A stretch of DNA of 64,000 nt, taken from contig JAWKOC010000002.1 in assembly GCA_041391365.1 (NCBI GenBank), forward strand, positions 124,001 through 188,000, given 5' to 3'. Below the pieces are notes generated by a model. It searched no databases. It was not told where the DNA came from and saw nothing but the letters and a program-made list of their open reading frames with translations. The stretch's first letter is position 1; each line of letters begins with the position of its first letter. Below are positions 41,400 to 49,379 of this stretch, one piece after another. Made by a program: the position numbers and the translations under genes. Source of the DNA: JAGRAX01 sp041391365 (lineage in GTDB: Bacteria > Bdellovibrionota_G > JALEGL01 > JAGRMV01).

Positions 41400-42034
41400 G
41401 ATTGGAGCAGCATGAAGATCAGGTTTTTGACCGCCGCGCTGGCAATCTCTTCGTTGTCAGGAAGCCACAGATAGGCGATCCAATGTTCCAACGATTCAAT
41501 CAGCGTGTGGATTTGCTCCGGGCTGAGCTCTTTTTTCAGGCTACTGGCCAATCCTTCCAGATCTGGATGCATGGCGAGTTTTTCAAAAAAGAGAAGCACG
41601 AGATCTGTTGCTTGTGAATAACGTCTTATGCGTGAGGTCCAAAACATTCCTTTGCATTCTTCACAGGAGGCCGGTGTTGCACAGAAGCGGTTGAAAAAAT
41701 CAAAGGCAAACGAATAGAATCCATCTGGGTTGTGATTTTCTACTTGAAGAAGGTCGATGGATAGCTCCTGGTCGGTTTGATGGATCAAAAAATGGTGAAA
41801 CCAGTTTTGAACCACACGAGGATCGATGTTTTTGTCATTGGCCTGGGCCCATTGGTAGTAGATTTGGCCTCTATAGAGAGAATGTTCTTGTTCCTCCCAC
41901 GTCACCAATTCCTCAATGGTTTGGATCTGCTCGAAAAGTCGATGTTCGACGTTATGGATTTTTTCTGATTCTTGTGCCCATGTCCATGAGTTGAAACTCA
42001 TAGAGGCGAGCAGCACGCTAAGCCAAATTTTCAT
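41396..42034 (-). CDS. Exported helical hypothetical protein, operon partner
   Basis: A 212-residue protein with a signal peptide (IWLSVLLASMSFNSWTWA). It is mostly helical, with aromatic patches and a Cys cluster (RFCATPASCEECKGMFW) that could form disulfides or bind a metal or heme. The Cys motif is CxxxxxCxxC, so it does not fit the CxxCH heme pattern. I recognise no family. The start at 42034 has GGGGA eight bases before it. It overlaps the next gene by four bases. Confidence 0.66.
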   Translation of the reverse strand: MKIWLSVLLASMSFNSWTWAQESEKIHNVEHRLFEQIQTIEELVTWEEQEHSLYRGQIYYQWAQANDKNIDPRVVQNWFHHFLIHQTDQELSIDLLQVENHNPDGFYSFAFDFFNRFCATPASCEECKGMFWTSRIRRYSQATDLVLLFFEKLAMHPDLEGLASSLKKELSPEQIHTLIESLEHWIAYLWLPDNEEIASAAVKNLIFMLLQS

Positions 42035-42082
42035 GATGAATTCCCCTTTGTGCAAGGAGATATCGAAAAATAGCCTTATGTG

Positions 42083-44089
42083 TCAAGAGGCATTTTTTCG
42101 ATAGAAATCCCAGATCTTGGTTTCCAAGGCTTGGGAGGTGAAGCCATATTCTTGCGTCAAACGCTGACCCGGAGCTGAGGCTCCAAATTCTTCCACACCA
42201 ATGGCCAGGCTCTTGGGCCCGAGATGGCGATACCAACCATCGGGCTGAGTCATCTCGATGCTCACCGTGGGTTTGGCTCGAGGGAGAACTCTCTGTCGGT
42301 AGGTTTCAGGTTGCTGCGCAAACACTTCCAGGCAAGGTGCAGAGACCAGGCGTGCAGTGAGAGATCGTTGGGTCATGGCCAGCGTGACTTCCATCGCCAA
42401 GGCCAGCTCGGAACCGGAAGCCACCAGGACGATGTCAGGATCTTGGCTGTTTTCCCACACCACATATGCCCCCTGAAGAATTTGTTCAGGTTCAAATGTT
42501 TTGTGGCGAGCAACCCCTTGCAAGGTTTGTCGTGACAAAATCAAACAAGAAGGCCCATCTTTTTTTTGTAGAGCCATGGTCCAACATGCAGCCACTTCCA
42601 TGCCATCTGCAGGTCGAAGAACCTGTACGTTGGGAATCAAGCGAAGCGAGGGGATGTGTTCCACAGGCTGGTGTGTGGGACCATCTTCTCCCACGTGCAA
42701 GCTATCATGGGTAAAAACAAAAAGAGACTGGATGTGAGACAAGGCCGCCAAACGAATGGCGGGTCGAACATAATCCGAAAAAACCAGAAAAGTGGAAGCA
42801 TAAGGAATCCACCCACCATACAAGCTCATGCCGTTGATCATGGCTCCCATGGCATGTTCGCGAATGCCAAAGTGAATGTTGCGTCCTTCGAACTGATCTT
42901 TTTGAATTTCTTTGCTGTCGTTGATCCAGGTTTTGCAAGAAGAAGCCAGATCTGCAGATCCGCCCACCAGGCTTGGAACCAAGGCAGCCACATGCTGCTG
43001 CGTCTGAGAAGATAGAATGCGTGTGGCCTCGTCTTTTTCACTTACATGGCTCAACAGCTCTTGATACAGATCCGCCGGGATCTTTTTCTCCCAGTGGCTG
43101 TTCCACCGCGTTGCCCATGCGGGATCGGACTCTTGAGTGTGGGTGAGGCGCTGCTCCCAGGACGTTTGGGTTTGCTTCCAGCGCTGTTGCAACTTCGCAA
43201 AATGATCCCGCACTTCTTCAGGGACCACAAAACTCTCATCACTGGGCCATCCAAGATGTTCTTTGGTTTTTTTCAACTCCTGCTCACCCAGCGGAGCTCC
43301 GTGCGCACTGGATTTGTCTTGTTTGTTGGGAGAACCATGACCGATGTGCGTGCGTGCAATGATCAAACTTGGCTTTTGCGTTTCTTTCACAGCCTGGTCC
43401 AAAGCTTGCTGGATCTGCTCGTGATCGTGACCATCGATTCGTTGCACACTCCATTGATGAGCTTCGAAGCGTTTGGCGATGTCTTCGGAAAAAGCCAGCG
43501 ACGTCGATCCATCAATGCTGATGTGATTTGAATCGTAGATGAAAATCAAATTGGAAAGTCCCAAGTGACCTGCCAGGGACGTGGCTTCGCTGGAAATGCC
43601 TTCCATCAAATCTCCATCACTGACGAGTGCAAAAATGTTGTGGTCCAATGGATTCCAATCCGATCGAGAAAGTTTGGCCTGCGCCATTTTGGCGGCCAGA
43701 GCCATTCCCACGGCGTTGGCGGTTCCCTGACCCAAAGGGCCTGTGGTGCACTCCACACCGGGCGTGTGCCCGTATTCAGGGTGTCCGGGAGTTTTGCTTC
43801 CCCATTGGCGAAATTGTTTGAGATCTTCCAGACTCACATCAAATCCGGACAGGTGCAACATTGCATAGAGCAGCATCGATCCGTGACCTGCCGAGAGAAT
43901 GAATCGATCTCGATTGACCCATGAAGGGTTGTCAGGAGAAAGCGTCAAAAAACGATTCCACAGGACAAAGGCTAGGTCAGCACAGCCCATGGGCATTCCA
44001 GGGTGCCCTGAATTGGCCTTTTCCACAGCATCGGCTGCCAGCATTTTGATTGTAGTTACACAGAGTTGATCGAGTTTGGATTGGGTCAT
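42083..44089 (-). CDS. tkt: Transketolase
   Basis: A full-length 668-residue transketolase, the thiamine diphosphate enzyme of the pentose phosphate pathway. Landmarks: SGHPGMPMGCADLAFVLW at the start, VSDGDLMEGISSEATSL with the GDG of the thiamine motif, SAHGAPLGEQELKKTKEHLG, FGIREHAMGAMINGM, HDSLHVGEDGPTHQPVEHI and the C-terminal GVEEFGASAPG. Substrates are xylulose 5-phosphate with ribose 5-phosphate or erythrose 4-phosphate. It is transcribed alone: the exported helical gene is 49 bases downstream and the upstream gene is divergent. Confidence 0.96.
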   Translation of the reverse strand: MTQSKLDQLCVTTIKMLAADAVEKANSGHPGMPMGCADLAFVLWNRFLTLSPDNPSWVNRDRFILSAGHGSMLLYAMLHLSGFDVSLEDLKQFRQWGSKTPGHPEYGHTPGVECTTGPLGQGTANAVGMALAAKMAQAKLSRSDWNPLDHNIFALVSDGDLMEGISSEATSLAGHLGLSNLIFIYDSNHISIDGSTSLAFSEDIAKRFEAHQWSVQRIDGHDHEQIQQALDQAVKETQKPSLIIARTHIGHGSPNKQDKSSAHGAPLGEQELKKTKEHLGWPSDESFVVPEEVRDHFAKLQQRWKQTQTSWEQRLTHTQESDPAWATRWNSHWEKKIPADLYQELLSHVSEKDEATRILSSQTQQHVAALVPSLVGGSADLASSCKTWINDSKEIQKDQFEGRNIHFGIREHAMGAMINGMSLYGGWIPYASTFLVFSDYVRPAIRLAALSHIQSLFVFTHDSLHVGEDGPTHQPVEHIPSLRLIPNVQVLRPADGMEVAACWTMALQKKDGPSCLILSRQTLQGVARHKTFEPEQILQGAYVVWENSQDPDIVLVASGSELALAMEVTLAMTQRSLTARLVSAPCLEVFAQQPETYRQRVLPRAKPTVSIEMTQPDGWYRHLGPKSLAIGVEEFGASAPGQRLTQEYGFTSQALETKIWDFYRKNAS

Positions 44090-44152
44090 GGAATGTTTGC
44101 TATTAGCTCACAGGGCCAAAAAAGTCATCCAAAGTTTGTGACAAAGCACGGA

Positions 44153-44181
44153 TTGATCATCCGCCCCACATTTGATATAGA
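44153..44181 (+). promoter_or_regulatory. Sigma-70 promoter before the small exported protein
   Basis: TTGATC at 44153-44158 and TATAGA at 44176-44181 with a 17-base spacer. The predicted start falls on the ATG at 44188, so the mRNA could be leaderless. Confidence 0.5.
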
Positions 44182-44187
44182 GAGCAC

Positions 44188-44457
44188 ATGATGAAAACAA
44201 TTGTTGCAAGTTTGGTTCTTTGGATGGGGATTTCTTCTGCCATGGCGCAGGACTCCTTCATTGTGGCTCAATATGAAGACAACCAACCCAACTTGATTGA
44301 AATTCCAACCAAGAACAACCGGCGCTTGTCCATCGATCAAGAAATTCCTTCTCAGGTTCAACAACAAAACCCATCCAGCAGCGATGATGAGCAGAGGCAA
44401 CAGCTTCTGAGCAAATTGCGCAAGCTCTATGAGCAAAACAAACACAGCTCCTTGTGA
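44188..44457 (+). CDS. Small exported hypothetical protein
   Basis: An 89-residue protein with a signal peptide (VASLVLWMGISSAMA). The mature 68 residues are Gln/Ser-rich and polar (QVQQQNPSSSDDEQRQQLLS) with a basic helix at the end (KLRKLYEQNKHSS). No cysteines and no lipobox. I recognise no family. Two ATGs begin it, at 44188 and 44191. There is no ribosome site, and a promoter ends six bases before the start. The next gene starts after it, and either its first possible start or the chosen start overlaps or follows closely. Confidence 0.55.
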   Translation: MMKTIVASLVLWMGISSAMAQDSFIVAQYEDNQPNLIEIPTKNNRRLSIDQEIPSQVQQQNPSSSDDEQRQQLLSKLRKLYEQNKHSSL

Positions 44458-44477
44458 TTGAACGTTTGAGTTTTTTC

Positions 44478-45053
44478 ATGAACACGCAACATCGAAATGG
44501 CTTGGTGTGGATCCTGATGATCCTCCTGATCGTCAGTTGCACCCCCAACAAAAAGAAAGGCGCATTCATGTCCGAAGGCAAAGTCGCAGTGATTCAAACC
44601 AACATGGGAGAAATCGAATTCGAATTTCTTCCGGACATCGCTCCCAAACATGTCGAAAATTTCAAATCCTTGGCACGATCTGGTTTTTACGATCGAACCA
44701 AATTTCATCGTGTGATTCCAGGGTTTATGATTCAAGGTGGAGACCCAAACACTCGCGGCGATGATCGATCCAGCTATGGTACAGGCGGACCTGGATACAC
44801 CATTGATGCTGAGTTTTCTGCAGAACCGCACCGACGTGGAATCGTTTCCATGGCTCGGTCGGCCAATCCCAACAGTGCGGGTAGCCAATTTTTCATTGTG
44901 GTGGCGGACTCACCTCACTTGGACAACCAGTATACAGTGTTTGGTCGTGTGACCAAAGGCATGGATGTCGTCGACAAAATCGTCTCGGTACCTCGGGATG
45001 CACGCGACAATCCTCTGAGTTCCGTGGTGATGGAAAAAGTTTTCATCCGTTAA
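44478..45053 (+). CDS. Cyclophilin-type peptidyl-prolyl isomerase lipoprotein
   Basis: A 191-residue cyclophilin. The core includes FHRVIPGFMIQGGDPNTRGD, RRGIVSMARSANPNSAGSQF and FFIVVADSPHLDNQYTVFGRV, matching the catalytic Arg, Phe, Gln and Asn positions of the PpiA/PpiB type. The start at 44478 gives a signal with lipobox-like LLIVSC, so it is likely a lipoprotein held in the periplasm. A GTG at 44454 would extend it by eight residues. It speeds up proline isomerisation and joins the three parvulin foldases in this window. Confidence 0.9.
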   Translation: MNTQHRNGLVWILMILLIVSCTPNKKKGAFMSEGKVAVIQTNMGEIEFEFLPDIAPKHVENFKSLARSGFYDRTKFHRVIPGFMIQGGDPNTRGDDRSSYGTGGPGYTIDAEFSAEPHRRGIVSMARSANPNSAGSQFFIVVADSPHLDNQYTVFGRVTKGMDVVDKIVSVPRDARDNPLSSVVMEKVFIR

Positions 45054-45095
45054 ACCGCTTTGACAAGCTTCTGAAGACTCGATAACAATGGCATT

Positions 45096-46046
45096 GTGAA
45101 CAACTTCACAGCCAAAATGTGTGTGGTGATGGTAGCGTTGAGTATGGTCGCTTGCCAAACTCGATCTTCGTCTTACCTTACCCGTGACAAAAATACAGTA
45201 CCACCCGCGGATCTCAATCAGACCACCACACCTACTTCTTCCGAACCTGCCGCTCTTTCACACATTGAACTCAAGCGTGTCGGCACAACACCGCTCGCTC
45301 CTGGAGATTGTCTGCATTTGGAGCTGCGCTTTGCCGATCAACAAAATCAGCTCTGGGTGTTGAATCAACCCCAAGAGTTTGAAGTTCGTTACGATACTCA
45401 GGCTCTGCAACCTGCTATGGACATCGATTGTATGGCTGCGAGCTCCGGATCTTCATGGGAAGTGCAGCCTGAAGAAGCCAAAGCTCATTTGTATTTTTAT
45501 GTTCGTTCCGCCGGTCAACATTCTGTTTCCGCTCGCACGCTTCATGATCCTTTGGAGAGCAAGATTGAGGTCTCGGTGGATGCCCTGGCGCAGACTCCTG
45601 CTGCATCTTCCGGAGTTACGTTTCGTTCTATGGCTCCCATCAACGCACTTGAAGTGGCCAAGATCGAAGTGAAGGGAATCGAGAACGTGAAAAAAAGTCA
45701 GTGCCAATTGTTGGAGCTGCAGGTGGTGGATCAACGTGCGGATCAGACCAATCCCAATGCCCGTTTTGAAAGCCCTGGCGCAAAACTCAAGCTCGGCACG
45801 CAAGAAGATCTATCTCAAGCTGTGTTTTTTGAAGACCAAGATTGTACGGTGCCCTTGGCAGGTGGAAGAAATGAGGTGATCATGGCGCCTGGCCAACCGC
45901 AGGCAGCAGTGTACCTCTGGATTCCCGATGAGTATGCCTCGCCAGTGGTGTGGATATGGGTGCAATCTCAATTTGATTTGTTGGCCCCATTGTCCCAGGG
46001 ACAAACCACACAAATTCGTGTGGCGCTGGAATCTTCTTCGACCTAA
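45096..46046 (+). CDS. Putative lipoprotein with two Cys-paired beta modules
   Basis: A 316-residue lipoprotein with a signal ending VALSMVACQ. After a Thr/Ser/Pro linker it has two beta modules, each with two Cys: GDCLHLELRFADQ to DCMAASSG and KSQCQLLELQVVDQ to EDQDCTVPL. Each second Cys is followed by a strand ending in F-Y-V-R or Y-L-W-I, the same layout as in the RCC1 protein's modules. I chose GTG at 45096 because it adds a Lys to the signal; ATG at 45117 is shorter. No family is recognised. It is followed by two more lipoproteins of the same kind. Confidence 0.66.
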   Translation: MNNFTAKMCVVMVALSMVACQTRSSSYLTRDKNTVPPADLNQTTTPTSSEPAALSHIELKRVGTTPLAPGDCLHLELRFADQQNQLWVLNQPQEFEVRYDTQALQPAMDIDCMAASSGSSWEVQPEEAKAHLYFYVRSAGQHSVSARTLHDPLESKIEVSVDALAQTPAASSGVTFRSMAPINALEVAKIEVKGIENVKKSQCQLLELQVVDQRADQTNPNARFESPGAKLKLGTQEDLSQAVFFEDQDCTVPLAGGRNEVIMAPGQPQAAVYLWIPDEYASPVVWIWVQSQFDLLAPLSQGQTTQIRVALESSST

Positions 46047-46252
46047 GACCGTCAAAAGATAAAACATTCAATAAAAACATGTAGTTGTATAAGAAAATAT
46101 GCTGCAAGAGGGTCAAAAAAATCCTCTCTTTTTCTCCATTTTGTGATTGCAGGGTTATAACGCTTTATGTTACACGACATGGTGTATCAAATAGAAACAA
46201 GGTAGGCGGGACTTTTTTGACCTTCCTCCGAGACAAAAGTTAGGGTGAAAAC

Positions 46253-47137
46253 ATGTTGAAAAAAATTGCGAACTCACTGTTGGTGCTAACCTTGGTGGTA
46301 GGTTTTGTGGCCTGCAATGAAAAAACCACGACGGTCAAAAAAAACCAAGATGACAAGACACCCCCAGAAGAAACCTTGGTGTTTTCAACCTTGGCGATCC
46401 AACGTGCCAATGAAGCCAATGCAGTGGAAGGAGCATGCCTGCCCTTGAAAGCCGTGGCCTTGGATCAAAAAGGTGCGCCCATTGTGGTTGAGAAAAAAGT
46501 AAAATTCGCACTGCCAAAAGCAGATCATGTGACCTACTCCCTCAAAGCAGATTGCTCCGAACCCAAGGAAACCTTGTCGGATCTTGCAATTGCCGCCACG
46601 AAGTCCGAACAGGCCTTCTATATGCGTGTAGATCAGGAATCAAAAGTGGAGATCATTGCCTCGTACAAGTTTGCAGGAAAAGAAATGAAATCTTCCCTTG
46701 AGATCGAAGTGTTGGCCAAAGAAGGACAAGCTCTGGGTAGCTTCAAACTCTCCGAAGACGTTTCCGTAAAGGTTGGAGAATGCAAGCAAGTCACCATCCA
46801 GGCTCTGTGCGATCAAGGCAATCCTTTCACAGTGACCGAACAAGATCTCTCGGTTGAAGTTGGTCCGGCCGCAGGGTTGGCCTATGGGGCCACCAAAGAA
46901 GCCTGCGAAGCCACCACAGCAGCGGCCAATCAAAAAATTGATCTCACCATCAAGGTGAACGAAAATTCTGCATCGGTGTTTGTCAAAGGTGTAGAAGAAG
47001 GTGATCAAGCCATTTCCATTGGAGTTGTTGGAGATGTGGTGACCGATGACATCAAGATCAACGTCACAGCGGCAGAAGCCACGGGCACAAATTCTGGAAG
47101 TACTACTGTTCAACCTGAGGCTCCGAGCGGCAGTTAG
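46253..47137 (+). CDS. Putative lipoprotein with Cys-paired beta modules
   Basis: A 294-residue lipoprotein with the signal LLVLTLVVGFVACNE. It has two modules, with Cys pairs at GACLPLKAVALDQ to KADCSEPKE and at GECKQVTIQALC to EACEATTAA. Strand ends AFYMRVDQE and SVFVKGVEEG mirror the other proteins of this type. The tail is Thr/Ser-rich. No other domain is visible. The 206 bases upstream hold no gene; an RBS-like TTAGGGTG precedes the ATG. A strong terminator follows the gene. Confidence 0.68.
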   Translation: MLKKIANSLLVLTLVVGFVACNEKTTTVKKNQDDKTPPEETLVFSTLAIQRANEANAVEGACLPLKAVALDQKGAPIVVEKKVKFALPKADHVTYSLKADCSEPKETLSDLAIAATKSEQAFYMRVDQESKVEIIASYKFAGKEMKSSLEIEVLAKEGQALGSFKLSEDVSVKVGECKQVTIQALCDQGNPFTVTEQDLSVEVGPAAGLAYGATKEACEATTAAANQKIDLTIKVNENSASVFVKGVEEGDQAISIGVVGDVVTDDIKINVTAAEATGTNSGSTTVQPEAPSGS

Positions 47138-47171
47138 ACTTCCCTGATCTTTGATATCAGGCAAGAATGTT

Positions 47172-47206
47172 GGCCCGGATCTGTGAAGGTTCGGGCCTTT
47201 TTTTTT
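47172..47206 (+). terminator. Rho-independent terminator after the 46253 lipoprotein
   Basis: GGCCCGGA (47172-47179) and TTCGGGCC (47190-47197) pair over eight positions with one G-T pair, followed by a run of nine T at 47198-47206. This is the clearest intrinsic terminator in the window. Confidence 0.9.
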
Positions 47207-47253
47207 CAATCGACTCTTTACATCAAAGTCAGCATTTGTTAACACGTCGCAAT

Positions 47254-48561
47254 ATGAAAAACATACATGCCATAACCGTTTCTTGGGCAATGAGTCTTTT
47301 GATCGCGGCCGTGTTTGCTGTAGGCTGTTCCAAATCGTCTCCAGACCACAACATCATACAACCCGCCCCATCTCCTTTGGTCGTGACTCCAACTCCCAAC
47401 ACTCCTCCCGTTCCCGGCCCCTCCGACAAACCCAAGATTCAAATGGAACATTTTCATGTGGGCATCGATTATGTGGCCACGCTTGATGCCCAGGTGTGTT
47501 CTCCTTTTTTGCCGCAGATCACGCACCAAGGTCACGAGCAAGAACGCAAAGAAATGAGCTTTTCCATCGTGGGGGCAAAGATGTATTCGGATGCCAAGTG
47601 CACAAGCGCGCTTTCGTCTCCGCTGGTTTCCGATGATCAAGGTGCATTTGCAAAGGTTTACATCAAGCCCGAAAACGCTCAGGTCAAGCAAGTTGTATTG
47701 AATCTTGGCTATGATCAGGAGTCCAACGTGATTCAAACTTTTGCTGTGGTCACCTCCTCTGTGGAAATGGGAGAGCTCCAATTTGATCAGCCAGATGTTT
47801 TTGCTACATTTCCTGCCACCACGGGACAGCTCCTGATCGACAAAGAAACTTCCAGTGATTTTCGCTACTCAAGCAGTGCAAACACGGATTGCCAGGTGAA
47901 TCCTGCTGGACAGGCCCTCGAAACGGAGCCAAACACAGGTGCGCAAACGTTTCATCATAAAGATCACGAGAATCAAACCTTTGCCATTCGCTGGCCTTTT
48001 GAAAAAAAGGACAATGGAAAACCTGCTCTGACAATTTTGGTGGAAAACAAATTGGCTGCGTATCAACCGTCTCTGATGTTCGCCGCGGGCATCATCAACA
48101 TGCTTGCGGCCGATGAAGAATGGACCGGAAAAGATCAGTTGTTGATCGCGCTTGAGTTTGGCAAAGCATCGCTGCCAATGTTGGCCGAATGTCAAAAACA
48201 TGCTCTTGTAAAAGCTCCTACAGAAAACATCGAAAAAGCCTTGGCTTATCCCGCCACTCTTCAAGTAGCCATTTCGGTGAATGAAGCGACCATGGGTCAA
48301 ATTCTCAACGTAGATCTGCTGATGGCTCCTTCCAAACTTTTGGAGTTTGCGAAAAAATATAAACTTCAGCCTCAAGAATCTGAGAGAAAATATTTTCTCT
48401 ACATGTTTTTGCGTGCTCTCGGACTTCGTCAGTATTCTGCGGATCAGCCTTTCATGAAACCCGAGCTCTTTGAAGTGGGTCCGGATGTTTCGGTGGCGGT
48501 GAATCGATTCCCTGAGGATGAAAAACAAGCTCTTGAGTTGTTGTACGGTTCAAAAAAATAA
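47254..48561 (+). CDS. Putative lipoprotein with possible degenerate matrixin domain
   Basis: A 435-residue lipoprotein with signal SLLIAAVFAVGCSK and a Pro/Thr linker (residues 24-55). The first domain shows the two-Cys layout (AQVCSPFLPQ and MYSDAKCTSA) plus AKVYIKPENA. A second domain (residues ~190-435) contains LIDKETSSDFRYS, then FLYMFLRALGLRQYS, PFMKPELF and EDEKQALELLYG. This order recalls matrixin-type metalloproteases (H-ExxHxLGLxH, then M-Met-turn, then the LYG end), but the His and Glu zinc residues are all replaced. If related, it is a dead enzyme. ATG at 47254 follows the terminator by 47 bases. Confidence 0.66.
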   Translation: MKNIHAITVSWAMSLLIAAVFAVGCSKSSPDHNIIQPAPSPLVVTPTPNTPPVPGPSDKPKIQMEHFHVGIDYVATLDAQVCSPFLPQITHQGHEQERKEMSFSIVGAKMYSDAKCTSALSSPLVSDDQGAFAKVYIKPENAQVKQVVLNLGYDQESNVIQTFAVVTSSVEMGELQFDQPDVFATFPATTGQLLIDKETSSDFRYSSSANTDCQVNPAGQALETEPNTGAQTFHHKDHENQTFAIRWPFEKKDNGKPALTILVENKLAAYQPSLMFAAGIINMLAADEEWTGKDQLLIALEFGKASLPMLAECQKHALVKAPTENIEKALAYPATLQVAISVNEATMGQILNVDLLMAPSKLLEFAKKYKLQPQESERKYFLYMFLRALGLRQYSADQPFMKPELFEVGPDVSVAVNRFPEDEKQALELLYGSKK

Positions 48562-48578
48562 CAAAAAAACTGCACTCG

Positions 48579-49379
48579 TTACGAGCTTTTGAGCTCCATT
48601 GCAATGGTACGATGGCAGTGATTGCGCAAGGTTGTGACCTGATTCTCGTGATAGGTAGAAGCATCAATGGGAGGAAGAATCCTCACCGTCACTTCGCAGG
48701 GATGCAAATCCCATTGTGATTTGAGGTTGAATCGGTCCATGTTGATCAAAACAACCGGCAACAAGGTGGCCTTGGTTTGAATCGCCAGATGAAAAGCTCC
48801 TTTTTTGAACGCTTGAAGTTTTCCATCGATGGAACGCGTACCTTCAGGTGCGATTCCCATAGAATATCCCTGTGCGAGAAAGTCTTTGGCTTTCTCCAAG
48901 CTGGCCCTGGCTCTGCGAGTATCCCCACGAGGTGCGATGGGTAAAATGTGAATTTTTCGCAAAAAGGTTCCATAAATCGGCCAGGAGAAATGACTTTCTT
49001 TTTCAATGCCGCGAAGTTTTCGGAGTTTGAGCGCGCGAAACAACACAAAATGATCAAAGAAGTTGATGTGGTTGAAAATCAAAATGTAGGTCTGATCGCG
49101 ATCGATGTTTTCCTCTCCCTCTACACGCAGTTTGATCCCCGAGACCCAGATCATTTGTGCGGCCATGCACTGGAGAAATGCATCCAGTTTTTCTTGGGAG
49201 AGAAAAAACCCTAAGAAAAACAAAATCCCTACATTGGCTCCAAATACCAGCGCTCCCAGTCCCCATTGAAGCAGCGACCGGACACGAGTCCAGAGAGCCT
49301 TACGCCGTTGCCGACATGTTTTTGCTAGAGGAGGTTCGCGATCTTGTTTTGGAAGATGTGGATTTTTTTCCATGGGCAT
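48579..49379 (-). CDS. plsC: 1-acyl-sn-glycerol-3-phosphate acyltransferase (PlsC family)
   Basis: A 266-residue acyltransferase with the NHxxxxD motif (FNHINFFDHFVLF) and the substrate motif GIAPEGTRSIDG, in the right order with ESHFSWPIYG and VVLINMDRFNLKSQ between and after. It makes phosphatidic acid, the precursor of membrane phospholipids, or a related lysophospholipid. Residues ~33-56 form an N-terminal membrane helix (LLQWGLGALVFGANVGILFF). Its start at 49379 (or 49373) overlaps the uvrA 3' end by about 75 bases, unusual but not rare; the first 27 residues lie in that overlap. Confidence 0.85.
   Translation of the reverse strand: MPMEKNPHLPKQDREPPLAKTCRQRRKALWTRVRSLLQWGLGALVFGANVGILFFLGFFLSQEKLDAFLQCMAAQMIWVSGIKLRVEGEENIDRDQTYILIFNHINFFDHFVLFRALKLRKLRGIEKESHFSWPIYGTFLRKIHILPIAPRGDTRRARASLEKAKDFLAQGYSMGIAPEGTRSIDGKLQAFKKGAFHLAIQTKATLLPVVLINMDRFNLKSQWDLHPCEVTVRILPPIDASTYHENQVTTLRNHCHRTIAMELKSS

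Noticed and set aside
46160..46185. TACAC-N6-GTGTA inverted repeat before the 46253 lipoprotein
   Set aside because: Only five base pairs; frequent by chance in AT-rich intergenic sequence.
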